Source: Candidatus Dadabacteria bacterium (GTDB lineage Bacteria; Desulfobacterota_D; UBA1144; Nemesobacterales; Nemesobacteraceae). From it: DNA of 43,637 nt. The stretch covers positions 72,030-115,666 of the forward strand of contig JAPPAR010000001.1 of NCBI GenBank assembly GCA_026705445.1, in the 5' to 3' direction. Under the pieces are notes generated by a model. It worked only from the letters and a program-made list of their open reading frames with translations, made no database searches and was not told the origin of the DNA. Below are positions 9,401 through 16,450 of this stretch, piece after piece (within the stretch, counting starts at the first letter, position 1; the number at the start of each line of letters is the position of its first letter). Both the position numbers and the translations under genes were made by a program.

Positions 9401-9730
9401 AACGAGCCAGCCCGATTCATCTGACGGGAAAGCTTTCTCAAAGTAGGGAAGCTCTTTTGTTAATTTCTTAGCTTGGCATCTAATAGGGTTTTTAGTAACA
9501 GAAGCACATAAAACCAAGGCTAGGCTTGATTTGCCCGCACCATAGGGCCCCGTGCAGGTAAATGCCCGGCGGTTGGATTCCGCAATCATCTGGGCCATTC
9601 TTTGCAGTGCATACTTGGCTGAATCGTGAAAGACGAATCCGTCAAGGGCTTCAGGAGTCTCTAGATCAGTATCAATGCGTGCAGACTGCTGAAAGGGTCT
9701 GGCTATCTTGATTTTTTCGAAAAGCAGCAT
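6410..9730 (-). CDS. sspC: SspC-like large P-loop ATPase (DNA phosphorothioation)
   Basis: A 1106-residue protein with a Walker A motif, G-P-Y-G-A-G-K-S at 61-68, and a Walker B, V-L-L-V-I-D-E-M-G-K-Y at 160-170. The remainder is long, mainly helical and charged, with no second ATPase motif that I can see. Position between sspB and sspD and the ATPase signature identify it as SspC, the ATPase needed with SspB and SspD for single-stranded phosphorothioation. It begins 11 bases after the sspB stop. A BREX BrxC-like ATPase is a structural alternative, but no BREX partner genes are present. The gene is uninterrupted. Confidence 0.75.
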   Translation of the reverse strand: MLLFEKIKIARPFQQSARIDTDLETPEALDGFVFHDSAKYALQRMAQMIAESNRRAFTCTGPYGAGKSSLALVLCASVTKNPIRCQAKKLTKELPYFEKAFPSDESGWLVIPLVGHRGDLVNDLRKNLFQTRKQNQTEKSARDVIKFLREKAEERPGNGVLLVIDEMGKYLEEATRHGGDIHFFQELAESASRTKGHLVVLGILHQSFEQYASRLGEKARKEWAKVQGRYVDIPLVTAVEEVVDLIGKAIDTDLKHPESLSTAKVIANSIRNRRAGIPSDFAACLDSCWPIHPATAVLLGPLSRRRFGQNERSVFGFLGSSEPEGFQNFLKSTEVNGTTYEPWRLWNYLRVNLESAIMESTDSHRWAQALESIALCEARGDSLHAKLAKTIAVVEMFRHGSGLMPENEVLKACVAEARESDIEKALKDVERWSAVIFRKHFNSWAIYAGSDFDIEGSLQKELIVRELDIEQLGNLVQMRPIIAKKHYHEIGTLRWFKVEIVSAEKVHDLAKNFRPADGMAGTFLLVIPSEDYDMENIKAICREASKSVVSGYPVAVGFSPKYKSINDLGKELSALHDIKRNNPELEGDSVARREIEARITIVKEQLQTILKTSLNQTRWFIEGRLQQRKTTSSLSVFASNLAYKTFPHAPKIRTELVNREKPSGNGQAAIRKLLYSMVKHPDQENLDIKGFPSELGIYKSILEALELHGKTKNDAYGFLKPLSQNKETKGVFELWKETEKLLKENQIVSVSKIYKHWTSPPFGIRRGVLPVLTMAFVMTNRTSVAVYNEGIFQTEINELVVDHLLQKNSTIQLRWVDLGERNERLLEYLWDVANQTSDNSVPKKPLEVARALVRFAFKLPTWTKRASSISDEARKVRGVLLSANDPLQALFVDLPIIFEDAKLQGNPLHEKESYGHFGVFIKDTLKELEDAYPKMVASLRKNMLEGLGQKKLNLESLHRRAKIIRGITGNFRLDAFVGRLEEFSDALEDMESIASLAINKPVRDWSDNDPKAAALEIANFTLKFRQAEMLAQLKKRNPTSEALALMLGTGENGYTMIETFDITEDEKKEILMLARDIESILNKNGINNKQKLAALAETLKHISIEK

Positions 9731-9741
9731 TTCACTCTAAA

Positions 9742-10671
9742 TCAATTGTCAGTATAAGAAAGATCAAGGAGACGCATTGATTCTATGTTCTCTTTTGCCT
9801 TAGCTACGTTTCTTATTCCCGAAGTATCGGTCCACTGAAAGCGCCCACCTGAACTTTCTCCTATCTTTACAAGTCGTTCAACTAGAGATTGTTCATCAAG
9901 CTTGAAGACTCGTCCGGGCGAACCAGGAGCATAGGTAAGAAGTTCTACCGAAGCGAAATTCTGGTTAGGTATCTCAGCTTGCCAAAATTCATTCAGGGAA
10001 TAGAGAAAGACACCTTCGGGCAGGTTCGGTTTCGGTCCATAGTTAAACTCAAACATATGAGACCCTACTGCGTTGATTAGTTCTAATTCTGACAGAACAG
10101 ATTCTATCGAGTCTTCAGAAAACTTTTCATCTCCTTGATGCACGTAGCTTCTGAGGAAGCAGTCGACATCTCTTTTGATGGTTGTCTCGGATGTACGTTT
10201 CCACTTCCGGTTTTCACATAGATTTTGTATGGATTTAACAATGTCCTCGCGCCCGAATTTCCTTTCGGAAAAATAGTTGAAGGCATAGTACCAAGTCGAG
10301 GTCCTTCCCCATTGTCCGGCTACCATCCAATGTATTAGCCACAAAGTCGCTTCTTTTTCCATAAAAGGGTCGCGACCGGTTTTGGGATTAAAAAGAAATT
10401 CGCCAATACTAGTTGGCTTAAATGATCCGTTCTTGTGTTCTATGATTTTACAAGCGAGGGACCAATGGCGAATTGAATTTACCATGTTTTTTCCCACACC
10501 GAAGTTTACTATGGCGTCGGGATCGGAGAACGGGTTTTTCCTGTGATTTTCTTCACTGAGATCGGCAACTTTTTCGTAAGCCTTGCATAACCAAAGATAT
10601 CTAAGCGGAAAGGTCTCGTGACCTGTAAAATGTCCTTTGTTTTTTTCGTCTGCTAGGGGTCCTGTGTACAC
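9742..10671 (-). CDS. sspB: SspB-like DUF4007 protein (phosphorothioation nickase family)
   Basis: A 309-residue protein with the family signature G-H-E-T-F-P-L-R-Y-L-W at residues 17-27, followed by an F-G-V-G-K-N-M-V-N-S-I-R-H-W segment. DUF4007 proteins include SspB, reported as a DNA nickase that opens the strand for sulfur insertion. The ORF begins with GTG at 10671, and no clear Shine-Dalgarno precedes it, so the exact start is uncertain by several codons. It is flanked by sspA 70 bases upstream and sspC 11 bases downstream on the same strand, the order expected for an Ssp modification module. Confidence 0.8.
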   Translation of the reverse strand: MYTGPLADEKNKGHFTGHETFPLRYLWLCKAYEKVADLSEENHRKNPFSDPDAIVNFGVGKNMVNSIRHWSLACKIIEHKNGSFKPTSIGEFLFNPKTGRDPFMEKEATLWLIHWMVAGQWGRTSTWYYAFNYFSERKFGREDIVKSIQNLCENRKWKRTSETTIKRDVDCFLRSYVHQGDEKFSEDSIESVLSELELINAVGSHMFEFNYGPKPNLPEGVFLYSLNEFWQAEIPNQNFASVELLTYAPGSPGRVFKLDEQSLVERLVKIGESSGGRFQWTDTSGIRNVAKAKENIESMRLLDLSYTDN

Positions 10672-10740
10672 AAAAATAGCCTGACTGGATAGATTATCCA
10701 GTTTATACCCTACATTCTGTGCAACGGAAACTCAAGACTG

Positions 10741-11898
10741 TTAAGAATTGGAGGAAATAGCGCAATTTCTAATTTGGATAGCTTTTTCAGAAATCAGGTC
10801 TATGGCACGATTAACTTCTTCGAGCGAGGTAAACCTGCCGAAGCCGAGACGAATAGAGCAGTTTATTTCATCTATACTAAGCCCTAAAGCAGCGAGCACG
10901 TAGGAAGGCTCGACAATACCGGCATTACAGGCGGCTCCGGTTGAGAAGGCAACTTTATCTTGGAGCATGGTAACGAGTGCATCTGAATCAACGCCGGGGA
11001 GTTGTATGTTAAGATTGCCGGGAATTCTTTGGTTAAGGTCTCCGTTAATTACCAAACCTGGAAAATGAGTACGCAGTTTGTCTATCAAAGCGTTTCGGAG
11101 CAACAAATTGTGTGTTCGGTCTTTTTCAATTTCTTCATCAGCGATTCTGCAGGCTTCTCCTAGTCCTGCGCAAAGAAATGCGGGTACTGTGCCGGCACGT
11201 AAATTGTTTTGCTGTGCTCCTCCGAAAATAATCGGTTCAATTTTTGAAGAATAGTGGTGAGATACGTACAGTGCTCCTATACCCTTTGGACCGTAAACCT
11301 TATGGCCGGATATGCTGAGTAGGTCAATTTTCATTTCTTTAACATTTATTGGAACCTTTCCTACTGCCTGTGCCGCGTCTACATGAAACGCAATGCCTTT
11401 CTTATTGCATAGTTCACCGATTTCTCTAATCGGCTGAATGGTTCCGATCTCGTTATTGACTAGCATGACGGAAACAATGACGGTGTCCTTGGTAAGAGTG
11501 GATTCTATCTTTTTAATGTCAACGATCCCGTTTTTCTCCACTGGAACCACATCAACTAGGCACCCATATTTCCTCATGGCGCGTGCCGTGTTCAACACGC
11601 ACTTATGCTCGATTGAACTTATAACTAAGTGTTTCGATCTAGATTTGTTATTGCGCAGAAGACCTTGAATGGCCAAATTGTTTGATTCGGTAGCTCCAGA
11701 TGTAAAAAGTATTTCTGATGGTTCCGCTCCTATGATTGAGGCAATTAATTCCTGCGCTTTGTCAATTGCTTCGGCGGATTTCCAGCCAAAAATGTGTTCG
11801 GAATGTGGATTGCCAAACCACCGTGTCATGTACGGTTGCATTTTCTCAACAACTCTAGGGTCTAATGGGGATGTAGATTGATAATCAAGAAAGATCAT
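10741..11898 (-). CDS. sspA: Cysteine desulfurase of the Ssp system (SspA/IscS-like)
   Basis: A 385-residue NifS/IscS-type PLP enzyme that strips sulfur from cysteine. The PLP lysine is K200 in S-I-S-G-H-K, the A-T-E-S-N-N segment lies at 69-74, and the persulfide cysteine is C324 in S-T-G-A-A-C. The length is that of full IscS-like enzymes. It is the first gene of the A-B-C-D run and is AT-rich like it, which argues that it belongs to the cassette rather than being the housekeeping desulfurase; no iscU, iscA or hesB is nearby. The start is ATG 11898. The 127-bp upstream gap probably holds the operon promoter, but I see no convincing match. Confidence 0.83.
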   Translation of the reverse strand: MIFLDYQSTSPLDPRVVEKMQPYMTRWFGNPHSEHIFGWKSAEAIDKAQELIASIIGAEPSEILFTSGATESNNLAIQGLLRNNKSRSKHLVISSIEHKCVLNTARAMRKYGCLVDVVPVEKNGIVDIKKIESTLTKDTVIVSVMLVNNEIGTIQPIREIGELCNKKGIAFHVDAAQAVGKVPINVKEMKIDLLSISGHKVYGPKGIGALYVSHHYSSKIEPIIFGGAQQNNLRAGTVPAFLCAGLGEACRIADEEIEKDRTHNLLLRNALIDKLRTHFPGLVINGDLNQRIPGNLNIQLPGVDSDALVTMLQDKVAFSTGAACNAGIVEPSYVLAALGLSIDEINCSIRLGFGRFTSLEEVNRAIDLISEKAIQIRNCAISSNS

Positions 11899-12025
11899 GA
11901 AGAGTTCTAGGTTTTTCTATTTGATTTTATGTTAGCGATTCGGCAAAAGTTTTGACTCTGTTTATAGCAAAGTAAGCTAACCAATTTTTTATTGATATGA
12001 GATAGCAGCGACGGAAATCCCTAGG

Positions 12026-13276
12026 TTAATTCTTGTCTGTCCTTTTACACTGCTTGATTACGACTTGCTCTATGCGTTGCAGTGCCGGATATTCGCCGAA
12101 CTGCTCCTCAAAAAAAGTTCTTGTTAAAATGAGATTCTCAGACAACTGGGCTGCAACCTCCTCGACAAGACCAACCAGGTATCGCGGTCGTATGTCGCAC
12201 TGCCTAGCCATATCTTCCCAATGTTGCTTGAGAATGGCACTAGGATTCCTTTCTTTTCCAACGGACAATGCCAGGTGGTAATCGATTCTATCTATGGCCC
12301 GGGTACACACAAGATCGTAAAAGGGCGCCAGCCGAATCTCTCCATCTGGCGTATGCAGAAGCGATAGATTCTTGGCGTGACCGTCAGAATTGCCCGCAAG
12401 CACGTTGAATATCTGCCAGCGCAGCAGGTGCGGAAGATCCGTGGCCGGATCACTCGATACATTCCGTAGCATCCCGAAGCACTGTGCGAAGGACGGTCCG
12501 CCGTCTTCCTGATATTTTCTTTCATGACCGTACCCAAGCGCTTGGCAGAAATCTTCCTGGTGTGCTCGCAGAACCTCTCCATCGTCGCTTGGGAAGCGGT
12601 CGTAGCGCTGCGTAATCGTGTAATGGATCTTGTTTATGGAACGCAACTCGATGTCGATGACCGGCAGGCCGACGGCACGGGCGAGTAACGTGGTGAAGGT
12701 CTCATAGGCGGGCACGTTACGGTATCCTTCAATCTCAAACTTGAGTATGTGACTCGAAGGTGACTCTCCCTGCGGCAGCAGATATTTTCCTTCCCGCACG
12801 AGAATAGGGAATTTGTTCTGGGCACCGGCCAGTGAGAACCTTGCTCTTTTTTCTTCTGACCAGGAGTACGGCTGTCCGCGTTGAGCTATCAGACCGGCGA
12901 GTTCTTCATCGTCTATAGGGCGATAGCTTTGCTCCACTGAGGGTTGCCGCCCTTCCGGGAGAACGGATAAAGCGCCTGCGCACTCACCGCCTATAGCCCG
13001 CAACAGATTAAAGTCCGTGTCAGATATTTTCAGGTCGCGGACGATGCGCTCCCGAAAACCGCCTTCGGGAAGCAGGTTGGCGAAGAACCTGTGGGCAACG
13101 CCTTCTTCCGCTGTAAATTCCTCGGGACTGAGAGGAAGAGTCTGCGAGATAGCGAATCCCCCGCCCGAGAGCCAGTCGTTATCATAACGAAAGCTTATAT
13201 GGCCGAAGGAATCTCGCCGCAGATGGCCTACCAGCCTGCGCCTGTTCCATATGTTTAGCGCATCGGGGTCACTCAT
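12026..13276 (-). CDS. hipA: HipA-family serine/threonine kinase toxin
   Basis: A 416-residue protein with the HipA architecture: an N-terminal beta subdomain and a kinase core. Visible motifs are S-L-A-G-A-Q at 148-153 (the nucleotide loop), K179 in I-L-K-F-E, R-Y-D-R at 224-227, the catalytic N-S-D-G-H-A-K-N with D298, and the metal-binding A-P-F-Y-D ending at D321. All catalytic residues are present, so it should be an active kinase; HipA of E. coli phosphorylates glutamyl-tRNA synthetase and promotes dormancy. Its start overlaps hipB by 8 bases, a normal antitoxin-toxin arrangement. It is richer in GC than the ssp genes and may have a separate origin. Confidence 0.88.
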   Translation of the reverse strand: MSDPDALNIWNRRRLVGHLRRDSFGHISFRYDNDWLSGGGFAISQTLPLSPEEFTAEEGVAHRFFANLLPEGGFRERIVRDLKISDTDFNLLRAIGGECAGALSVLPEGRQPSVEQSYRPIDDEELAGLIAQRGQPYSWSEEKRARFSLAGAQNKFPILVREGKYLLPQGESPSSHILKFEIEGYRNVPAYETFTTLLARAVGLPVIDIELRSINKIHYTITQRYDRFPSDDGEVLRAHQEDFCQALGYGHERKYQEDGGPSFAQCFGMLRNVSSDPATDLPHLLRWQIFNVLAGNSDGHAKNLSLLHTPDGEIRLAPFYDLVCTRAIDRIDYHLALSVGKERNPSAILKQHWEDMARQCDIRPRYLVGLVEEVAAQLSENLILTRTFFEEQFGEYPALQRIEQVVIKQCKRTDKN

Positions 13277-13553
13277 CGGTTTCTTTTCCGTTCTCCGAAA
13301 TCTTGGATAAGGGTGTTGTCCTGCGAGGCTGGATTACGACTTCAAGTCCGACGGTTTGCAGCGCTTTTAATACTTTGCCGATCTCGGCGGTCTCCTTGCC
13401 CCGCTCGAACTCGGAGAGAAAACGAGGACTCAAGTTTCCTAGTCCGGAAACCGTTTCTAGCGTAAGGCGGCGGTTCTTGCGATGGGCACGGGCTGTACGG
13501 CCCAATTCTTCCGTTGATCGGATGATGCCATATTCTGGGTTTTGTTTTTTCAT
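13269..13553 (-). CDS. hipB: HipB-family HTH antitoxin
   Basis: A 94-residue protein with an N-terminal helix-turn-helix of the Cro/C1 type (residues about 15-70), followed by a short charged tail that could insert into HipA. It neutralises HipA and represses its own operon by binding DNA upstream. Its start, ATG 13553, lies 20 bases from the first operator-like repeat, and its 3' end overlaps hipA by 8 bases. Confidence 0.85.
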   Translation of the reverse strand: MKKQNPEYGIIRSTEELGRTARAHRKNRRLTLETVSGLGNLSPRFLSEFERGKETAEIGKVLKALQTVGLEVVIQPRRTTPLSKISENGKETDE

Positions 13554-13572
13554 TGTATCACCTAAAATATTC

Positions 13573-13683
13573 CTGTACGGTAAAAAATATCATATTGTAC
13601 AGAGAGAGTCAATTAAAAGTTATCGTATGTGACTATATTATTAATAAAAGCTGTTTAATATAATAGATAATCACGTACGATAA
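13573..13683 (-). promoter_or_regulatory. hipBA promoter with four operator-like half-sites
   Basis: On the minus strand, TTGACT (13607-13612) and TATTTT (13584-13589) are spaced by 17 bp. An imperfect 30-bp inverted repeat with CTGTAC/GTACAG ends (13573-13602) overlies the spacer and -10 box. A second pair, TTATCGTATGTGA (13620-13632) and TCACGTACGATAA (13671-13683), is inverted with one mismatch and lies upstream. All four share a TATYGTAYG-like core. This suits autorepression by HipB dimers, possibly with DNA looping. The function is inferred. Confidence 0.6.
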
Positions 13684-13762
13684 AAATAAATCAATATAAT
13701 AATTGGAACTTATCTTTAGACGGTATGTTGAGATAGAGACCGAGTTGAAAGATGTTTTCTTT

Positions 13763-15469
13763 CTACCTCTTTAACTTGTAGCCGGCTTCCACCATGTCCC
13801 AGGTGTCTTTGGTAACGCCCTGTTCGCGAAGCTTGTTCTTCTGAGTTCTCTGCGTGCCGGTTTTGGGGAAGGAATCTACAGACCTTATGAATCTTGGAAT
13901 CATGAAATAAGGCATTCTGGGCTGCAGGTAGTCTATCAGTTCCGGGGGGTCTACCTCTTTTCCTTCCTTCGGAATCACTAGTATCATGAGCTCGTCTTCT
14001 GCGTATTTCCCGGCTTCTGACTTTATGCCTATAGCTGCCGATTCCTCGACATCAGGGTGGGAGTTGACAATTTTCTCCACCTCAAAGGAGCTTATGTTCT
14101 CCCCCCTTCTCCTTATGTAGTCCTTCACCCTGTCGACAAAGTATATGTAGCCGTCTTTGTCCATTCTTCCCGCGTCGCCCGTATGGAACCAGAAGTTCCT
14201 GAAGTCCTCGACGGTCTTCTCTGGCATTTTGTGATAGTAGTGAAGCATCACGTTCGGTATCTTGGGGCGGACTATGATCTCCCCTATGTCCCCCCTAGGC
14301 ACCTCTTCGTCTGTTTCCGGGTCGGCGATCTTTATCTCGTAGTTTGGGGCTTCCTTTCCGCAGGACCCAACCCTGAAGGGCTCTCCCGGTCTCATCCAGG
14401 TGCACTGGCCTATCTCGGTCAGGCCATAGCCTTCCATGAACTTTATCCCGAAGCGCTCCATGAACTCCTCTATCATGTCGTGAGGGGCGGGCGAGCCGAG
14501 AACGAGCTTTATCTTGTGCTGCTTTTCCTCCGGCACGGGAGGGGTGTTCCAGAGAAAATACGACATGGTCCCCACGGTGTTGAACTTTGTCACCCCGTGG
14601 TCTACCATCCATTTCCAGAAGCGGCTTGAGCTGTATCTCTCCTCGACCACCGCTTTTGCTCCCTTTATCAGTGCCGGGTAGACGGTCATCACCATGGCGT
14701 TTGAATGGAAAAGCGGAAGGCACGTGAAGCACACGTCCTGAGAGCCGACATCCATTATCTCGGCGTAGTTCCTAGCGCTGCTGTAATCGGCGGCGCAGGG
14801 TCTCATTACCCCTTTTGAGCGGCCCGTGGTGCCCGACGTGTACATGAGCCTCGCGTAATCCATGAAGGTAACCTCGACGTCCGGCTCCTTGCCCGAACCC
14901 GAGTTTATGAATTCTGAGTAGGAAATCATCTTGCGGAACCTGTATCCGTGTCTTTTAAACTTCTTGCTCCCGCTTCTTGTCCAGACTATGACATGGCGAA
15001 GCTTTGAGAGGTTCTTCGCTATGGGGGGCATCCGGTCTAGGTACTCTTCCGCTATGAAAAGCACCTCGGCATCCGAACTGTCGATTATGTATTCAAGAAA
15101 ATCCATCTTGTAGGCCGTGTTTATGGGTACCATCACGGCTCCCATCTTGAGGATTCCGAACCACGTTATTACGTAGTCGTCGGAGTTCGGCATGTAGACG
15201 GCGACTTTCTTTGCCTTTTCCACCCCGAGGGCGCAAAGGGCGTTTGCCACGCGGTTGGCGAGACGGTTTGTCTGGTAGAAGCTAAGCGGCTTTTTGTATC
15301 CGAACTGAAGAAAGGGCTTTTTGCCCAGTTTTTTCGCCTGTTCGCGAAGCACCTTGGGAAGCACCCAGTTCGACCTGTCTTCCTTGAGGTACCAGTTGAC
15401 GTCGAATTTCCCGTTCTCCCGCTTGTAGGTGACGGGATGCATGAGGTCCTTAGGTTTTTTTCTTGTCAT
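13763..15469 (-). CDS. AMP-dependent acyl-CoA synthetase (FadD/CaiC-like)
   Basis: A 568-residue adenylate-forming enzyme that activates a carboxylic acid as acyl-AMP and transfers it to CoA. The phosphate loop Y-T-S-G-T-T-G-R-S-K-G is at 210-220. It is followed by G-Y-G-L-T-E, W-F-H-T-G-D, the hinge D-R-V-K-D-Y-I-R-R-R-G-E-N, and a C-terminal K-T-G-T-Q-R-T-Q-K-N-K-L. All core motifs are present. The substrate cannot be read from sequence; medium- or long-chain fatty acids or a carnitine-like acid are possible. A good Shine-Dalgarno (GGAGAG) precedes ATG 15469. It lies 59 bases downstream of tatC on the same strand and may be co-transcribed with it. GC content is high, in contrast to the adjacent hipBA-ssp block. 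Confidence 0.85.
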   Translation of the reverse strand: MTRKKPKDLMHPVTYKRENGKFDVNWYLKEDRSNWVLPKVLREQAKKLGKKPFLQFGYKKPLSFYQTNRLANRVANALCALGVEKAKKVAVYMPNSDDYVITWFGILKMGAVMVPINTAYKMDFLEYIIDSSDAEVLFIAEEYLDRMPPIAKNLSKLRHVIVWTRSGSKKFKRHGYRFRKMISYSEFINSGSGKEPDVEVTFMDYARLMYTSGTTGRSKGVMRPCAADYSSARNYAEIMDVGSQDVCFTCLPLFHSNAMVMTVYPALIKGAKAVVEERYSSSRFWKWMVDHGVTKFNTVGTMSYFLWNTPPVPEEKQHKIKLVLGSPAPHDMIEEFMERFGIKFMEGYGLTEIGQCTWMRPGEPFRVGSCGKEAPNYEIKIADPETDEEVPRGDIGEIIVRPKIPNVMLHYYHKMPEKTVEDFRNFWFHTGDAGRMDKDGYIYFVDRVKDYIRRRGENISSFEVEKIVNSHPDVEESAAIGIKSEAGKYAEDELMILVIPKEGKEVDPPELIDYLQPRMPYFMIPRFIRSVDSFPKTGTQRTQKNKLREQGVTKDTWDMVEAGYKLKR

Positions 15470-15504
15470 TTTTCTCTCCTTTTCCGCGTTGCGGCGGGGA
15501 CTCT

Positions 15505-15535
15505 CGGTTAAGGGTCAGGTCTTTTTTCTTAACCG
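15505..15535. repeat. Perfect inverted repeat spanning the tatC stop codon
   Basis: Arms CGGTTAAG (15505-15512) and CTTAACCG (15528-15535) are fully complementary, with a 15-base loop. The right arm contains the tatC stop codon. In the tatC mRNA the hairpin would form at the 3' end and might end or attenuate transcription into the acyl-CoA synthetase. There is no U-run after it in that direction. Confidence 0.4.
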
Positions 15536-16290
15536 AATTCCTCTCCGGCCGGTTCTGTTTCAGGTTTTTTCTTTGCGAATACTTTTGCGATAATTATTCC
15601 AAGCTCGTAGAAGATGAAAAGAGGAACGAGCATGAACATCATCGATACGGCGTCTGTAGTGGGTGTTATGAAAGCGGCGAGAATGGCGTTTATCAAAAAC
15701 GCGTATTTTCTGTTCCTAGCGAGAAATCCCGCTGTTACAAGCCCGAGCCTTGAGAGGATGAAGACTATAAGCGGAAACTCGAACACGAGCCCGAAACCTA
15801 TCATAAGCGCCGTAAGGAACGACAGCGCCTCCTTTATGCTGGGAAACGCCTTTACGTACTCTGTAGTGTATTCCCCGAGCAGAAACCGAAGCCCCTGCGG
15901 GGCGGCGATGAAGTAGCAGAAAAGCGCGCCGATGATGAAAAACAGCGTTCCGAACGTGACAAGCGGAATAACGACCCTTTTTTCCCTCTTGTAGAGCGCG
16001 GGGGAAACGAAATGCCAGACGTTATAGAGAATGAACGGAACAGAAAGGAAGAAGGAGAAAAACAGCGATACCTTGAGATAGGTAAGAAACCCCTCGGCTG
16101 GGCGTGTGAATATGAGGGAGCTTCCCTCGGGCAGGCTCCTTATTATGGGTCCCATGAGCAGGTCGAAGAGCTGCTTTGAGAAAATGTAGCAGGGAACGAA
16201 AAAGACGAGTATCGGAATCAGGGAATATATGATTCTTTTTCTGAGTTCTTCTGCGTGCTCAAGAAAATCCATGCCGGTTTCTTCTTTCAT
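15529..16290 (-). CDS. tatC: Sec-independent translocase subunit TatC
   Basis: A 253-residue polytopic inner-membrane protein, the receptor for twin-arginine signal peptides in Tat export of folded proteins. The N-terminus has the TatC signature F-L-E-H-A-E-E-L-R-K-R at 9-19, followed by six hydrophobic segments. Length is normal for TatC. No tatA or tatB gene lies beside it in this window, so they must be elsewhere. It starts at ATG 16290; a second in-frame ATG six codons later is possible. It is divergent from serA. Confidence 0.92.
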   Translation of the reverse strand: MKEETGMDFLEHAEELRKRIIYSLIPILVFFVPCYIFSKQLFDLLMGPIIRSLPEGSSLIFTRPAEGFLTYLKVSLFFSFFLSVPFILYNVWHFVSPALYKREKRVVIPLVTFGTLFFIIGALFCYFIAAPQGLRFLLGEYTTEYVKAFPSIKEALSFLTALMIGFGLVFEFPLIVFILSRLGLVTAGFLARNRKYAFLINAILAAFITPTTDAVSMMFMLVPLFIFYELGIIIAKVFAKKKPETEPAGEEFG

Positions 16291-16385
16291 TACGGCAGGT
16301 TAGGGTAACCCAAATCGCGGTTTTTAACAATTTCGCGCTTCCCCGCGGGTTCTTTTTGCCCGCTCCGGAAACACGCCCCGGCTGA

Positions 16386-16413
16386 TTGACATTGTCTTTC
16401 GTTTAACTATTAT
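16386..16413 (+). promoter_or_regulatory. Sigma-70-like promoter for serA-hisZ-purA
   Basis: A consensus TTGACA (16386-16391) and TATTAT (16408-16413) are separated by 16 bp. A strong Shine-Dalgarno GGAGG (16440-16444) and the TTG start at 16451 follow about 30 bases downstream. Confidence 0.65.
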
Positions 16414-16450
16414 CTTAGTGGTTTTTATCCCGCCATCCCGGAGGAATTTC

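Noticed and set aside
5550-11898. Classical DndBCDE system
   Set aside because: The PP-loop protein is much shorter than DndC, DUF4007 is an SspB mark, and no DndD (SMC-like) or DndE gene is present.
14057-14629. 190-residue plus-strand ORF
   Set aside because: Antisense shadow of the acyl-CoA synthetase with low-complexity composition.
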